DNA of 64,000 nucleotides from Pseudomonas sp. AL03 (GTDB taxonomy: Bacteria; Pseudomonadota; Gammaproteobacteria; Pseudomonadales; Pseudomonadaceae). The notes beneath the pieces were generated by a model. The model was not told where the DNA came from, did not search any database, and was given only the letters and a program-made list of their open reading frames with translations. This document shows, piece after piece, positions 43,875 to 52,570 of this stretch. The stretch spans positions 37,697-101,696 of the forward strand of contig NZ_JASBRE010000022.1 of the NCBI RefSeq assembly GCF_029960815.1, in the 5' to 3' direction. Positions within the stretch are counted from its first letter, which is position 1, and every line of letters starts with the position of its first letter. The position numbers and the translations under genes were made by a program.

Positions 43875-44768
43875 CTACTGCAACAGCAAAGACGCTTCCA
43901 GCCCCGCCAACTTCTCCGGGTTACGCATGATGAAAATCCGGCTCACCCGCCCTGCTTCGTCAACACCAAAGGTCATCGATGCAGTGATGACCCCGTCGGC
44001 CTTGATGATTACACCTTGAGCGCCATTGATTTCGCAGGGCAGCCATTCGCAAGTCTGCCAATAGACGTGCAACGACTGAGCAATGAAATCCAGCACGCTG
44101 GAAATGCCGGACAACGTTTCGCGGATGGCCGAGGCCTTGCCGCCACTGTCAGCGCAGAGTTCGACGTCTTCGGCGAGCATCGCGGTCAAGGACGAGGTCG
44201 AGCCGCTGGCGATGGCGCGATGGAAAGCGCTGAGCAATTGGTCCTGACGAGCCGGTTCCGGCTGAAAGCGAGTTTGTCCGCTGCCCAGGCGGGCCTTCGC
44301 CCGGGACACCAGTTTGCGGCACGCAGATTCTTGAACCCCGACCGCGTCCGCGACTTGCGCGTAATCCATGTCGAAAATTTCGTAGAGCAGATAGGCGGCG
44401 CGCTCCTTGGGGGTTAGCCGTTCCAGCAACAACAAGAACGCGGTGGACAGCGACGAGGCCAGTTCATGCTTGTGTTCGGGTGAATCCTGATGGGTGGTGT
44501 GAATCGGTTCTGGCAGCCAGGTGCCGACGTAATCAACCCGCGACTTGTGGACCGAGCGCAGCAGATCGATGCAGTGCCGGGTGCACGCCGTGGTCAGCCA
44601 GGCGGCCGGGGTGGCAATGGAAGCCCGATCGGCCTCTAGCCACTTGATGAACAGCTCTTGCACCACATCCTCGGCTTCGGCGCGCGAGCCGAGGATGCGA
44701 TACGCCAGACCGAGCAAAAAGGGCCGGCGCTGCTCGAACACAGCGGCAACGTGTTCAGCGGAATTCAT
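43875..44768 (-). CDS. ECF41-type RNA polymerase sigma factor with SnoaL-like extension
   Basis: A 297-residue extracytoplasmic-function sigma factor. Sigma-2 is at residues 12-78 (RPFLLGLAYRILGSRAEAED, then VVQELFIKWLE). Sigma-4 is at about 110-160 (LTPKERAAYLLYEIFDMDYA, QVADAVGVQESACRKLVSRA). A SnoaL/NTF2-like extension of about 110 residues follows. This architecture and the adjacent carboxymuconolactone-decarboxylase-like gene define ECF41, a group without a classical anti-sigma factor, where the extension controls activity. The start lies three bases beyond the stop of that gene, so they form an operon. Confidence 0.92.
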   Translation of the reverse strand: MNSAEHVAAVFEQRRPFLLGLAYRILGSRAEAEDVVQELFIKWLEADRASIATPAAWLTTACTRHCIDLLRSVHKSRVDYVGTWLPEPIHTTHQDSPEHKHELASSLSTAFLLLLERLTPKERAAYLLYEIFDMDYAQVADAVGVQESACRKLVSRAKARLGSGQTRFQPEPARQDQLLSAFHRAIASGSTSSLTAMLAEDVELCADSGGKASAIRETLSGISSVLDFIAQSLHVYWQTCEWLPCEINGAQGVIIKADGVITASMTFGVDEAGRVSRIFIMRNPEKLAGLEASLLLQ

Positions 44769-44771
44769 CGA

Positions 44772-45206
44772 TCAGTGCCTCGACACCTGCAAACGGTTCC
44801 ACAGGTTGATCATGCCAATCTCGGCCGTCAAGGCACCGATCTGGGCGTCGTTGAAATGCCCGCGCAAGTCACCGCGCAAGCGGGCGTAGTCGGTCTTTTC
44901 ATCGAGTACGGTCAGGGCCTCGGTCCAGGCCAGGGCGGCACGTTCGGAGGCGCTGAAATCACTGACGTGGCGCCAGACGATCAAACGGTCCAGCCGCTCG
45001 TTGCTTTCATTGGCGTCACGGGCCTCGCGGGTGTGCATCTTCACGCAGAAACCGCATTGGTTGATCTGCGAGGCACGCAGGTGGATCAAATGCTTCAGCC
45101 TCGCTGGCAGGTCGTGATTGTCGAGGGTGACATGCACCTGAGTCAGGCTTTCGAAGACTTGAGGAATGGATTGCAGCAGGTTAATCGGTTGGGTGTTGGA
45201 CGACAT
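44772..45206 (-). CDS. carboxymuconolactone decarboxylase (AhpD-like) family protein, ECF41 partner
   Basis: A 144-residue AhpD-fold protein. The redox motif QCGFCVKMHTREA has the CxxC and histidine typical of alkylhydroperoxidase-like members. HLIHLRASQIN and ALAWTEALTVLDE are also characteristic. It probably reduces hydroperoxides or a related oxidised substrate. The ATG at 45206 was preferred over an open upstream extension. It is the main known target of ECF41 sigma factors, and the matching promoter lies upstream at 45242-45268. Confidence 0.9.
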   Translation of the reverse strand: MSSNTQPINLLQSIPQVFESLTQVHVTLDNHDLPARLKHLIHLRASQINQCGFCVKMHTREARDANESNERLDRLIVWRHVSDFSASERAALAWTEALTVLDEKTDYARLRGDLRGHFNDAQIGALTAEIGMINLWNRLQVSRH

Positions 45207-45241
45207 CGTGTTGCTCAACTGTTTAAGGGATTCAACGAGAT

Positions 45242-45268
45242 GACGAAATAGCACTACAGTTTGTGACG
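45242..45268 (-). promoter_or_regulatory. ECF41-type promoter of the CMD - sigma factor operon
   Basis: On the minus strand CGTCACA is followed after exactly 16 bases by CGTC, ending 36 bases before the ATG. The published ECF41 target is TGTCACA, 16 bases, CGTC; here 10 of 11 positions match. This supports positive autoregulation of the operon by its own sigma factor. Confidence 0.8.
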
Positions 45269-45378
45269 CGCCGGCAGTACCTGTGATTTTTTGGTCGTAG
45301 ATCCTTTTCGCGGCGGCTGCCCTAAGCTCAAGTCAAAGAGTGGTTTAATGCTGTGCTTTACCTGCCTGGAGAGTTGCC

Positions 45379-45813
45379 ATGATGCTGGATACGCTGCATT
45401 TCACTCCTTGGTCCGCGTTGACAGGAGGTGCGTTGATCGGCTTGGCGGCCAGCGTGATGCTCGTGGCCAATGGGCGGGTCGCCGGGATTAGCGGATTACT
45501 CGGCAGTCTGCTAGCGCCGGGTGGTTCGGGACGGGGCGAAAAAGCCTTTTTCATCCTCGGACTGCTGGCGGCCCCCCTGTTGTGGGCGTTGTTTCAGGTG
45601 TGGCCGGCCATCGAATTCAAGACCGGTACCGTGGGGCTGATCATCGCCGGATTGTGTGTCGGGATCGGCACCCGTTATGGCTCTGGTTGCACCAGTGGCC
45701 ACGGGGTGTGCGGTATCTCGCGGCTGTCACCACGCTCCATCGTCGCGACGTTGAGCTTCATGTTCGCGGGCTTTGTGACCGTGTTTGTCCTGCGCCATCT
45801 GTTGGGGTTTTGA
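45379..45813 (+). CDS. YeeE/YedE family membrane protein, N-terminal half (PmpA-like)
   Basis: A 144-residue inner-membrane protein with about four helices. ALTGGALIGLAASVMLVANG and GLCVGIGTRYGSGCTSGHGV are the YeeE/YedE signature; the cysteine in GSGCTSGHGVCG is the thiosulfate-relay type. The partner half is encoded immediately downstream with a start two bases after this stop. Known members import thiosulfate or are linked to sulfur handling. GGAG precedes the ATG. Confidence 0.9.
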   Translation: MMLDTLHFTPWSALTGGALIGLAASVMLVANGRVAGISGLLGSLLAPGGSGRGEKAFFILGLLAAPLLWALFQVWPAIEFKTGTVGLIIAGLCVGIGTRYGSGCTSGHGVCGISRLSPRSIVATLSFMFAGFVTVFVLRHLLGF

Positions 45814-45815
45814 AC

Positions 45816-46229
45816 ATGAAAAAACTCACGGCTTTCCTCGCCGGCCTGTTGTTCGGCATCGGCCTGCTGTTGGCCGGTATGGCCAACCCGGCCAAAGTGC
45901 TGGGGTTTCTCGATGTAACCGGTTTGTGGGACCCATCCCTGGCGCTGGTCATGATCGGGGCGATTGCCGTGGCCTGGGTGCCGTTTCACTGGGCCATGAA
46001 ACAATCCACGTCGTTGCTGGGGGCGCCGATGCAGTTGCCGGTCAGTCGTGAACTGGATCGACGCTTGATCGGTGGCAGCCTACTGTTCGGGGTCGGGTGG
46101 GGCATTGCGGGCATCTGCCCCGGGCCGGCGCTGGTGCTGTTGCCGACGGGGCATTGGCAGGCGTGGGTATTTGCGATCGCCATGCTGGCGGGGATGTTGA
46201 TATTCAGAGTGTTGCAAGCGCGTCGTTAA
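45816..46229 (+). CDS. YeeE/YedE family membrane protein, C-terminal half (PmpB-like, DUF6691)
   Basis: A 137-residue membrane protein, the second half of the split YeeE/YedE transporter. FLAGLLFGIGLLLAGMANPA, KVLGFLDVTGLWDPSLALVM and LFGVGWGIAGICPGPALVLL are diagnostic, with the cysteine in GICPGPAL. The ATG at 45816 follows the first half after two bases, so the two are translated together. Confidence 0.9.
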   Translation: MKKLTAFLAGLLFGIGLLLAGMANPAKVLGFLDVTGLWDPSLALVMIGAIAVAWVPFHWAMKQSTSLLGAPMQLPVSRELDRRLIGGSLLFGVGWGIAGICPGPALVLLPTGHWQAWVFAIAMLAGMLIFRVLQARR

Positions 46230-46256
46230 GTCGTCTCGCCAGGTCAATGTCAAGAG

Positions 46257-46304
46257 ATCGTAGCCTTCGGCGGCGCAAGTGTTGCCGGCGGCTACGATTT
46301 TTTT
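46257..46304. terminator. terminator hairpin between pmpB-like and beta-ureidopropionase genes
   Basis: ATCGTAGCC (46257-46265) pairs with GGCTACGAT (46290-46298), followed by a T run. The loop holds a second small hairpin. It lies between two convergent genes. Confidence 0.75.
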
Positions 46305-46309
46305 GCGTT

Positions 46310-47593
46310 TCAAACTGCCAATTGACCGCCGGCAATCGCCGCCGACGCCGCCAGCATTGCCCGCAACAACACCGCACACCCGGCCGCCAGATCATCCGGC
46401 GCGGCGTTTTCGATTTCGTTGTGGCTGATGCCGCCTTCGCACGGCACGAAGATCATCCCGGCCGGGCCGAGTTCGGCGAGGAAGATTGCGTCGTGCCCTG
46501 CTCCGCTGACGATGTCCATGTGCGACAGGCCCAGCCCTTGGGCGGCGCCGCGCACCGCTTCGACACAGCCTTTGTCGAAGTACAGCGGCGGAAAGTCGGC
46601 GGTGGGTGTGAGTTCGAAGGACAGGCCGTGTTCCTCGCAGGTGGTTTCGATAACTTCGCGGACTTCGGCAATCATCGAATCCAGACGCGCCGGTTCCAGA
46701 TGACGGAAGTCCAGGGTCATGCGCACTTCGCCGGGGATGACGTTGCGTGAGCCGGGATAGGCTTGCAGGCAACCGACGGTGCCGCAGGCGTGCGGCTGAT
46801 GACCGAGGGCCGCGCGATTGACCGCACCGACGATCACCGAAGCGCCGACCAGGGCGTCCTTGCGCAGGTGCATCGGCGTCGGGCCGGCGTGGGCTTCGAC
46901 GCCGCGCAGTTTCAGGTCAAACCATTTCTGGCCGAGGGCGCCCATCACCACGCCGATGGTTTTGTGCTCGTCTTCGAGGATCGGGCCTTGTTCGATATGC
47001 GCCTCGAAATAGGCGCCGACGGCATGGCCACTGACGTTGCGCTCGCCGGCATAGCCGATGGCGTTCAAGGCTTCACCGACGGTAATGCCCTCGGCATCGA
47101 CCTTGGCCAGGGTTTCTTCGAGGGTGAATTTTTCCGCGAACACACCGGAGCCCATCATGCAGGGGGCGAAGCGTGAGCCTTCCTCGTTGGTCCAGACCAC
47201 CACTTCCAGTGGCGCTTCGGTTTCCACGCCCAGGTCATTGAGGGTGCGCAGCACTTCGACGCCGGCCAGCACACCGAAGCAGCCGTCGAACTTGCCGCCG
47301 GTGGGTTGGGTGTCGATGTGGCTGCCGGTCATCACCGGGGGCAGGTTCGGGTTGCGGCCCGGACGACGGGCGAAGATGTTGCCGACGGCGTCGATGCTGA
47401 CGGTGCAACCGGCCTCCTCGCACCAGTTGACGAAAATGTCCCGGGCCTGGCGGTCGAGGTCGGTCAGGGCCAGGCGACAGACGCCGCCCTTGACCGTGGC
47501 GCCGAGCTTGGCCAGGTCCATAAGCGACTGCCACAAGCGGTCGCGGTTGATGTGCTGATGGGTGGACTGCAGAACGTCTACGGCAGCGTTCAT
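46310..47593 (-). CDS. pydC: beta-ureidopropionase (N-carbamoyl-beta-alanine amidohydrolase, Zn-dependent)
   Basis: Hydrolyses N-carbamoyl-beta-alanine to beta-alanine, CO2 and ammonia, the last step of reductive uracil breakdown. The 427 residues are an M20/hydantoinase-carbamoylase type metalloenzyme: TGSHIDTQPTGGKFDGCFGV and WTNEEGSRFAPCMMGSGVF carry metal ligands, then FEAHIEQGPILE, and ISHNEIENAAPDDL near the end. The assignment over other carbamoylases rests on the neighbouring dihydropyrimidinase and dihydropyrimidine dehydrogenase genes. AGAGGAG precedes the ATG at 47593. It is downstream of the transporter gene on the same strand. Confidence 0.92.
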   Translation of the reverse strand: MNAAVDVLQSTHQHINRDRLWQSLMDLAKLGATVKGGVCRLALTDLDRQARDIFVNWCEEAGCTVSIDAVGNIFARRPGRNPNLPPVMTGSHIDTQPTGGKFDGCFGVLAGVEVLRTLNDLGVETEAPLEVVVWTNEEGSRFAPCMMGSGVFAEKFTLEETLAKVDAEGITVGEALNAIGYAGERNVSGHAVGAYFEAHIEQGPILEDEHKTIGVVMGALGQKWFDLKLRGVEAHAGPTPMHLRKDALVGASVIVGAVNRAALGHQPHACGTVGCLQAYPGSRNVIPGEVRMTLDFRHLEPARLDSMIAEVREVIETTCEEHGLSFELTPTADFPPLYFDKGCVEAVRGAAQGLGLSHMDIVSGAGHDAIFLAELGPAGMIFVPCEGGISHNEIENAAPDDLAAGCAVLLRAMLAASAAIAGGQLAV

Positions 47594-47616
47594 GATGATC
47601 TCCTCTGTTCTTCTAG

Positions 47617-47640
47617 TTCCCACGCGGAGCGTAGGGACGA
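47617..47640. repeat. partial REP-type palindrome between pydC and the NCS1 gene
   Basis: TTCCCACGCGGAGCGTAGGGA is a degraded copy of the short palindrome found at 51131-51160 and in the large element at 53847-53955. Confidence 0.6.
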
Positions 47641-49125
47641 TCAAACCGCGGACTTCGCGATTGACGGGCTGGGGCGCATCGAGCACAACCCGTAATAAAT
47701 CAGCCCGCCAAGCGCTGAGCCGGTAAACCAGCCATAGCTGTAGAACCAGCTGAATGCGTCACTGCCGAGCGACAGCAGCGTCAGCGCCACCGGCACACCA
47801 AACGCGATGAAACCGAACCAGTTCCATGCCGGGTAAACGTCGTCGCGGTAAAGGCCAGCCAGGTCCAGTTGCTGTTTCTTGATCAGGAAATAGTCCACCA
47901 CCATGATCCCGGCGATCGGCCCCAGCAGACTCGAATAGCCCAGCAGCCAGTTGGAATACACCGTCTCCAGGCTTAAATCCGAGACGATCAATCCGAGCTT
48001 CTTCAACAGCTCATGGGCCATCAGCGCCAAGCCGACCAGGCCGGTGAGCAACACCGCTTTGGTGCGGTTGATGAACGTGGGCGCGACGTTCTGGAAATCG
48101 TTGGTCGGTGAAACGATGTTGGCCGCGGTGTTGGTCGACAGCGTGGCGATGATGATCAGCGCCATGGCCAACGCGACCCAGACCGGGCTCTGGATATGGC
48201 CGATCAGGGTGACCGGATCGGAGACGGTGACGCCCACCAGTTTTACCGAGGCCGCCGTCATCACCACGCCAAGGGAGGCAAACAAGAACATGGTCAGCGG
48301 CAAGCCGATAATCTGCCCGACGATCTGATCCTTCTGGCTTTTCGCATAGCGGCTGAAATCCGGAATGTTCAAGGACAAGGTGGCCCAGAACCCGACCATG
48401 GCGGTCAGCCCGGCGGCAAAGTAACTGACCACGCTGGCGCCTTCCGGACGTTTGGCCGGGATCGCCAGCAACTCGGTCATCGACACGTTCGGCATGGCCC
48501 ACACCAACAGCCCCACGCCCACCAGCACCAACAACGGCGCCGAGAGGGTTTCGAGCCATTTGATCGAGTCCGCACCGCGAATCACCACCCACAGGTTCAA
48601 GGCCCAGAACACCATGAAGCCGATCACTTCACCGATACCGCCAAGGGCTTTCCAATCCTCGAACACCGAGCCGAGAAACAGGTGAATGGCCAGTCCGCCG
48701 AACATCGTCTGAATGCCGAACCAACCACACGCTACCAGCGCACGGATCAGGCACGGAATGTTGGAGCCGAGAATCCCGAAAGACGAACGCAGCAGCACCG
48801 GAAACGGAATGCCGTACTTGGTGCCGGGAAAGGCGTTCAGGGTCAGAGGGATCAGTACGATGATGTTGGCGAACAGAATCGCCAGCAGTGCTTCGCCGAC
48901 GCTCAAGCCGAAATAGGCGGTGAGCACGCCTCCGAGGGTGTAGGTCGGCACGCAGACCGCCATGCCAATCCATAACGCGGTGATGTGCCATTTGTTCCAG
49001 GTTCGTTCGTGCACCTTGGTCGGTGCCATGTCGTGGTTGTAACGGGGACTGTCGAGGACGTCACTGCCGGCTTCGAGCTCAAACAAGCCGTCGCGCTCGG
49101 TCACTTGCGATCTGATCTGTTGCAT
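47641..49125 (-). CDS. NCS1 family nucleobase:cation symporter (probable uracil/dihydropyrimidine uptake)
   Basis: Inner-membrane symporter of 494 residues with about twelve helices. WNKWHITALWIGMAVCVPTY, GIPFPVLLRSSFGILGSNIP and CGWFGIQTMFGGLAIHLFLG are the NCS1 signature. Position in the pyrimidine locus suggests uracil, thymine or their dihydro forms as substrate. The ATG at 49125 has GGAG six bases before it and gives the usual N-terminus (MQQIRSQVTERDGLFEL); 13 further codons upstream are open but lack a good ribosome-binding site. Confidence 0.92.
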   Translation of the reverse strand: MQQIRSQVTERDGLFELEAGSDVLDSPRYNHDMAPTKVHERTWNKWHITALWIGMAVCVPTYTLGGVLTAYFGLSVGEALLAILFANIIVLIPLTLNAFPGTKYGIPFPVLLRSSFGILGSNIPCLIRALVACGWFGIQTMFGGLAIHLFLGSVFEDWKALGGIGEVIGFMVFWALNLWVVIRGADSIKWLETLSAPLLVLVGVGLLVWAMPNVSMTELLAIPAKRPEGASVVSYFAAGLTAMVGFWATLSLNIPDFSRYAKSQKDQIVGQIIGLPLTMFLFASLGVVMTAASVKLVGVTVSDPVTLIGHIQSPVWVALAMALIIIATLSTNTAANIVSPTNDFQNVAPTFINRTKAVLLTGLVGLALMAHELLKKLGLIVSDLSLETVYSNWLLGYSSLLGPIAGIMVVDYFLIKKQQLDLAGLYRDDVYPAWNWFGFIAFGVPVALTLLSLGSDAFSWFYSYGWFTGSALGGLIYYGLCSMRPSPSIAKSAV

Positions 49126-49273
49126 GGCCGCTCCACTGTTCTTTTGATTATTTTTGCTCATCAAGGGCTGGCGGCATCAATAAACGTGCCGGCCACCCCG
49201 TTTGCGCATCGGGCAGTTCCATCAAAACGTTGTAACCAACTGATGTTGATCAGTTTTATTTGTATACCCGATG

Positions 49274-49287
49274 AGTCACCGGTGACT
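49274..49287. promoter_or_regulatory. perfect 14-base palindrome AGTCACCGGTGACT
   Basis: Fully self-complementary without spacer. It lies about 150 bases before the NCS1 start. The GGTGA half resembles the TGGTGAG half of the larger palindrome in the same gap, so both may be bound by related regulators. Confidence 0.45.
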
Positions 49288-49451
49288 TGCTTGTTCACTC
49301 AGGCCGAATGCGAGGCAAGTTGTCCGAACCGTCAGGACTCAATCTGGTGCATACCACTTTTTTTCAACGTCGCGCATCAACCATAGACCATCCTCAACCG
49401 GCTGATTTCACATAAGAAATCTCGTCTATTTTTAGAACCTGTCAAGTGCGT

Positions 49452-49479
49452 CAAAATGGTGAGAGGCCTCACCATTTTG
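49452..49479. promoter_or_regulatory. candidate operator of the pyrimidine locus
   Basis: CAAAATGGTGAG and CTCACCATTTTG are perfect inverted arms of 12 bases around AGGC. No T run follows, so it is not a terminator. It sits about 200 bases before the dihydropyrimidinase ATG in the divergent promoter gap. The RutR-like TetR protein encoded at 53958-54578 is the obvious candidate ligand, although the arms differ from the E. coli RutR box (TTGACCA, TGGTCAA). Confidence 0.6.
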
Positions 49480-49676
49480 GTAAATTCACGATTTAAACCT
49501 TAAATATCAATACGTTAAAACAGATATAAGCTTATAAAAAATATTCTTGCTCTATCCGTAAACTCAGACTAACTTTTATTCCTGACAGCGCTGACAGGAA
49601 TACGCCTGTTTGCGTCGGCTTCATATAAAACATTTAGAACCGGCACAAGTCGGTCATTGCCTGCGAGGAACTCGGA

Positions 49677-51116
49677 ATGTCTCTGTTGATCCGTGGCGCC
49701 ACCGTTATTACCCACGATGAAAGTTATCGCGCCGACGTCTATTGCGCCGACGGCGTGATCAAAGCCATCGGTGAAAATCTTGATGTTCCAGCGGGTGCCG
49801 AAGTGCTCGACGGCAGCGGCCAATACCTGATGCCCGGCGGCATCGACCCGCACACGCACATGCAGCTGCCCTTCATGGGCACGGTGGCCAGTGAGGATTT
49901 TTTCAGTGGCACGGCGGCAGGTCTGGCCGGCGGCACCACGTCGATCATCGACTTTGTGATTCCCAATCCGCAGCAATCCTTGATGGAAGCGTTTCATCAG
50001 TGGCGCGGCTGGGCCGAGAAGTCAGCGTCGGATTACGGTTTCCATGTCGCGATCACCTGGTGGAGCGAACAGGTGCGTGAGGACATGGCCGAGCTGGTCA
50101 ATCATCACGGGGTCAACAGCTTCAAGCACTTCATGGCCTACAAGAACGCGATCATGGCCGCCGACGACACTTTGGTGGCGAGTTTCGAGCGCTGTCTGGA
50201 ATTGGGCGCAGTGCCGACTGTGCATGCGGAGAACGGTGAGTTGGTCTATCACCTGCAACGCAAGTTGATGGCCCAGGGCATGACCGGCCCTGAAGCGCAT
50301 CCGTTGTCCCGCCCTTCGCAGGTTGAAGGTGAAGCGGCCAGCCGGGCGATCCGCATCGCCGAAACGCTAGGCACGCCGTTGTACCTGGTGCATGTCTCGA
50401 CCAAGGAAGCCCTCGACGAAATCACCTACGCCCGCAGCAAGGGTCAACCAGTCTACGGAGAAGTCCTGGCCGGGCATTTGCTGCTGGACGACAGCGTCTA
50501 TCAACACCCGGACTGGCAGACCGCCGCCGGTTACGTGATGAGCCCGCCCTTCCGTCCTCGCGGCCATCAAGAGGCGCTTTGGCACGGCCTGCAATCGGGC
50601 AACCTGCACACCACCGCCACCGACCATTGCTGCTTCTGCGCCGAACAAAAAGCCGCCGGCCGTGACGATTTCAGCAAGATCCCCAATGGCACGGCAGGTA
50701 TCGAAGACCGCATGGCGGTGCTGTGGGATGAAGGGGTGAACACCGGGCGTTTGTCGATGCAGCACTTCGTGGCGCTCACCTCCACCAACACCGCGAAGAT
50801 CTTCAACCTCTACCCGCGCAAAGGGGCGATCCGCGTCGGTGCGGATGCGGACCTGGTGCTGTGGGATCCGGAAGGTACGCGGACGATTTCAGCGAAGACC
50901 CATCACCAGCAGGTCGACTTCAACATCTTCGAAGGCAAGACCGTGCGCGGTGTACCGAGCCACACCGTCAGCCAGGGCCGGGTGGTTTGGGCAGATGGTG
51001 ATTTGCGGGCCGAGCGTGGCGCCGGGCGGTATGTCGAACGGCCGGCGTATCCGGCGGTGTTTGATTTGCTGAGTAAGCGGGCTGAGATGAACAAGCCTGT
51101 TGCCGTGAAACGCTGA
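49677..51116 (+). CDS. hydA: dihydropyrimidinase
   Basis: Opens the ring of dihydrouracil or dihydrothymine to N-carbamoyl-beta-amino acids. The 479 residues are an amidohydrolase-superfamily enzyme: metal ligands in MPGGIDPHTHMQLPFMG, the carboxylated lysine in NSFKHFMAYKNAIM, histidines in PTVHAENGELV and YLVHVSTKEALDE, and aspartate in TTATDHCCFCAEQK. GAGGAA precedes the ATG. It is the first gene of the plus-strand operon with the two dihydropyrimidine dehydrogenase subunits. Confidence 0.95.
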   Translation: MSLLIRGATVITHDESYRADVYCADGVIKAIGENLDVPAGAEVLDGSGQYLMPGGIDPHTHMQLPFMGTVASEDFFSGTAAGLAGGTTSIIDFVIPNPQQSLMEAFHQWRGWAEKSASDYGFHVAITWWSEQVREDMAELVNHHGVNSFKHFMAYKNAIMAADDTLVASFERCLELGAVPTVHAENGELVYHLQRKLMAQGMTGPEAHPLSRPSQVEGEAASRAIRIAETLGTPLYLVHVSTKEALDEITYARSKGQPVYGEVLAGHLLLDDSVYQHPDWQTAAGYVMSPPFRPRGHQEALWHGLQSGNLHTTATDHCCFCAEQKAAGRDDFSKIPNGTAGIEDRMAVLWDEGVNTGRLSMQHFVALTSTNTAKIFNLYPRKGAIRVGADADLVLWDPEGTRTISAKTHHQQVDFNIFEGKTVRGVPSHTVSQGRVVWADGDLRAERGAGRYVERPAYPAVFDLLSKRAEMNKPVAVKR

Positions 51117-51130
51117 CGCCGTACACCCGA

Positions 51131-51160
51131 TCATTCCCACGCTCCGCGTGGGAACGATCA
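51131..51160. repeat. short REP-type palindrome between hydA and preT
   Basis: ATTCCCACGCTCCGCGTGGGAACGATC: a near-perfect inverted repeat of TTCCCACGC with GCGTGGGAA. The same unit occurs in the element at 53847-53955. Confidence 0.8.
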
Positions 51161-51202
51161 GCCCATCAGAGGCAGTACCTCAATAACCGTGAGGCCAACA
51201 CC

Positions 51203-52570
51203 GTGATCAAGACCCTCAACCACCTCCCGCATCCCTATGAGAATGCGGCCGCCCTCGCTGGCCATTTCACCGATCTGGCACCACCACTCAACGACCGTCA
51301 GGCCCATCTGGAAGCCTCGCGTTGCCTGTACTGCTACGACGCGCCGTGCGTGAATGCCTGTCCGAGCGAGATCGATGTTCCGTCGTTCATTCGCAATATT
51401 CATCAGGAAAACATTCAGGGCGCCGCGCAGAAAATTCTTTCGGCGAACATCCTCGGCGGCAGTTGCGCCCGGGTGTGTCCGACGGAAGTTCTATGCCAGC
51501 AAGCCTGCGTGCGCAACAACGACCATGAGTGCGCGCCGGTGCTGATCGGCCTGTTGCAGCGTTACGCCGTAGACAACGCACACTTCAGCGAACACCCCTT
51601 CCCACGTGCGGCATCTACTGGCAAGCGCATTGCCGTGGTCGGTGCCGGACCGGCCGGTTTGTCCTGCGCTCACCGCAGTGCCATGCACGGTCATGACGTG
51701 GTGATTTTCGAGGCACGGGAAAAGGCTGGCGGCCTCAACGAATACGGGATTGCCAAGTACAAACTGGTGGACGATTACGCGCAGAAGGAACTGAATTTCC
51801 TCTTGGAGATCGGTGGGATCGAGATCCGCCACGGGCAAAAACTGGGAGAGAACCTGACCTTAAGCGAACTGCATCTGCAATTCGATGCGGTGTTCCTCGG
51901 CCTCGGCTTGAATGCCAGTAAACAACTGGGGCTGGCCAACGAAGAGGCGCCGGGCCTGCTCGCCGCCACCGACTACATCCGCGAACTGCGCCAGGCTGAT
52001 GACCTGACGCAACTGCCGCTGGCCGATCATTGCATCGTGCTGGGCGCCGGCAACACCGCCATCGACATGGCCGTGCAAATGGCTCGCCTCGGCGCTCGCG
52101 ACGTGAATCTGGTGTACCGCCGCGGTGTCGAGGAAATGGGCGCCACCGGTCACGAACAAGACATCGCCAAGGCCAATCAGGTGCGGCTGTTGACTTGGGC
52201 GCAACCGGAAGAAGTGCTGCTCGATGATCAGGGCCACGTGCGCGGCATGCGCTTCGCCCGCACGCGGCCGGTAGACGGTCGTCTGCAAACCACCGGTGAA
52301 ACTTTCGAACTGGCCGCCGACGCGATCTTCAAAGCCATCGGCCAAGCCTTCGATGCCAGCGCCCTCGCCGACCCGCTGGCCCGTGAACTCAAGCGTCAGG
52401 GTGAGCGGATTCAAGTGGACGAAAACCTGCGCACCAGCATTCCCGGCGTGTACGCCGGTGGCGACTGCACCCGTCTCGATCAGGACCTTACCGTGCAGGC
52501 CGTGCAGCATGGCAAACGGGCCGCCGAGGCCATCAACGCTCAACTCATGCTCAACGTGGAGGCTGCGTAA
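51203..52570 (+). CDS. preT: dihydropyrimidine dehydrogenase (NAD+) subunit PreT
   Basis: FAD and Fe-S subunit that passes electrons between NAD(H) and the PreA subunit in the reduction of uracil or thymine. The 455 residues start with a GltD-type double Fe-S region (CLYCYDAPCVNACP and CARVCPTEVLCQQAC). The FAD fold follows (KRIAVVGAGPAGLSCAHRSA) and then the NAD(P) fold (CIVLGAGNTAIDMAVQMARL) and GVYAGGDCTRLDQDLTVQAV. It starts at a GTG with GAGG eight bases before. The next gene begins immediately after its stop. Confidence 0.94.
   Translation: MIKTLNHLPHPYENAAALAGHFTDLAPPLNDRQAHLEASRCLYCYDAPCVNACPSEIDVPSFIRNIHQENIQGAAQKILSANILGGSCARVCPTEVLCQQACVRNNDHECAPVLIGLLQRYAVDNAHFSEHPFPRAASTGKRIAVVGAGPAGLSCAHRSAMHGHDVVIFEAREKAGGLNEYGIAKYKLVDDYAQKELNFLLEIGGIEIRHGQKLGENLTLSELHLQFDAVFLGLGLNASKQLGLANEEAPGLLAATDYIRELRQADDLTQLPLADHCIVLGAGNTAIDMAVQMARLGARDVNLVYRRGVEEMGATGHEQDIAKANQVRLLTWAQPEEVLLDDQGHVRGMRFARTRPVDGRLQTTGETFELAADAIFKAIGQAFDASALADPLARELKRQGERIQVDENLRTSIPGVYAGGDCTRLDQDLTVQAVQHGKRAAEAINAQLMLNVEAA

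Larger units (their letters stand above)
49126..49676. other. divergent control region of the pyrimidine catabolism locus
   Basis: About 550 bases between the NCS1 gene (minus) and the dihydropyrimidinase gene (plus). No coding feature is supported. It holds two palindromes (49274-49287 and 49452-49479). The right half is AT-rich (49480-49560), fitting a promoter for the plus-strand operon. Confidence 0.6.

Noticed and set aside
49126..49164. N-terminal extension of the NCS1 transporter
   Set aside because: The 13 extra codons lack a ribosome-binding site, whereas the internal ATG has GGAG at good spacing and gives the family start.
49452..49479. Terminator interpretation of the palindrome
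   Set aside because: It is followed by GTAAATTC rather than a T run and lies upstream of both flanking genes.
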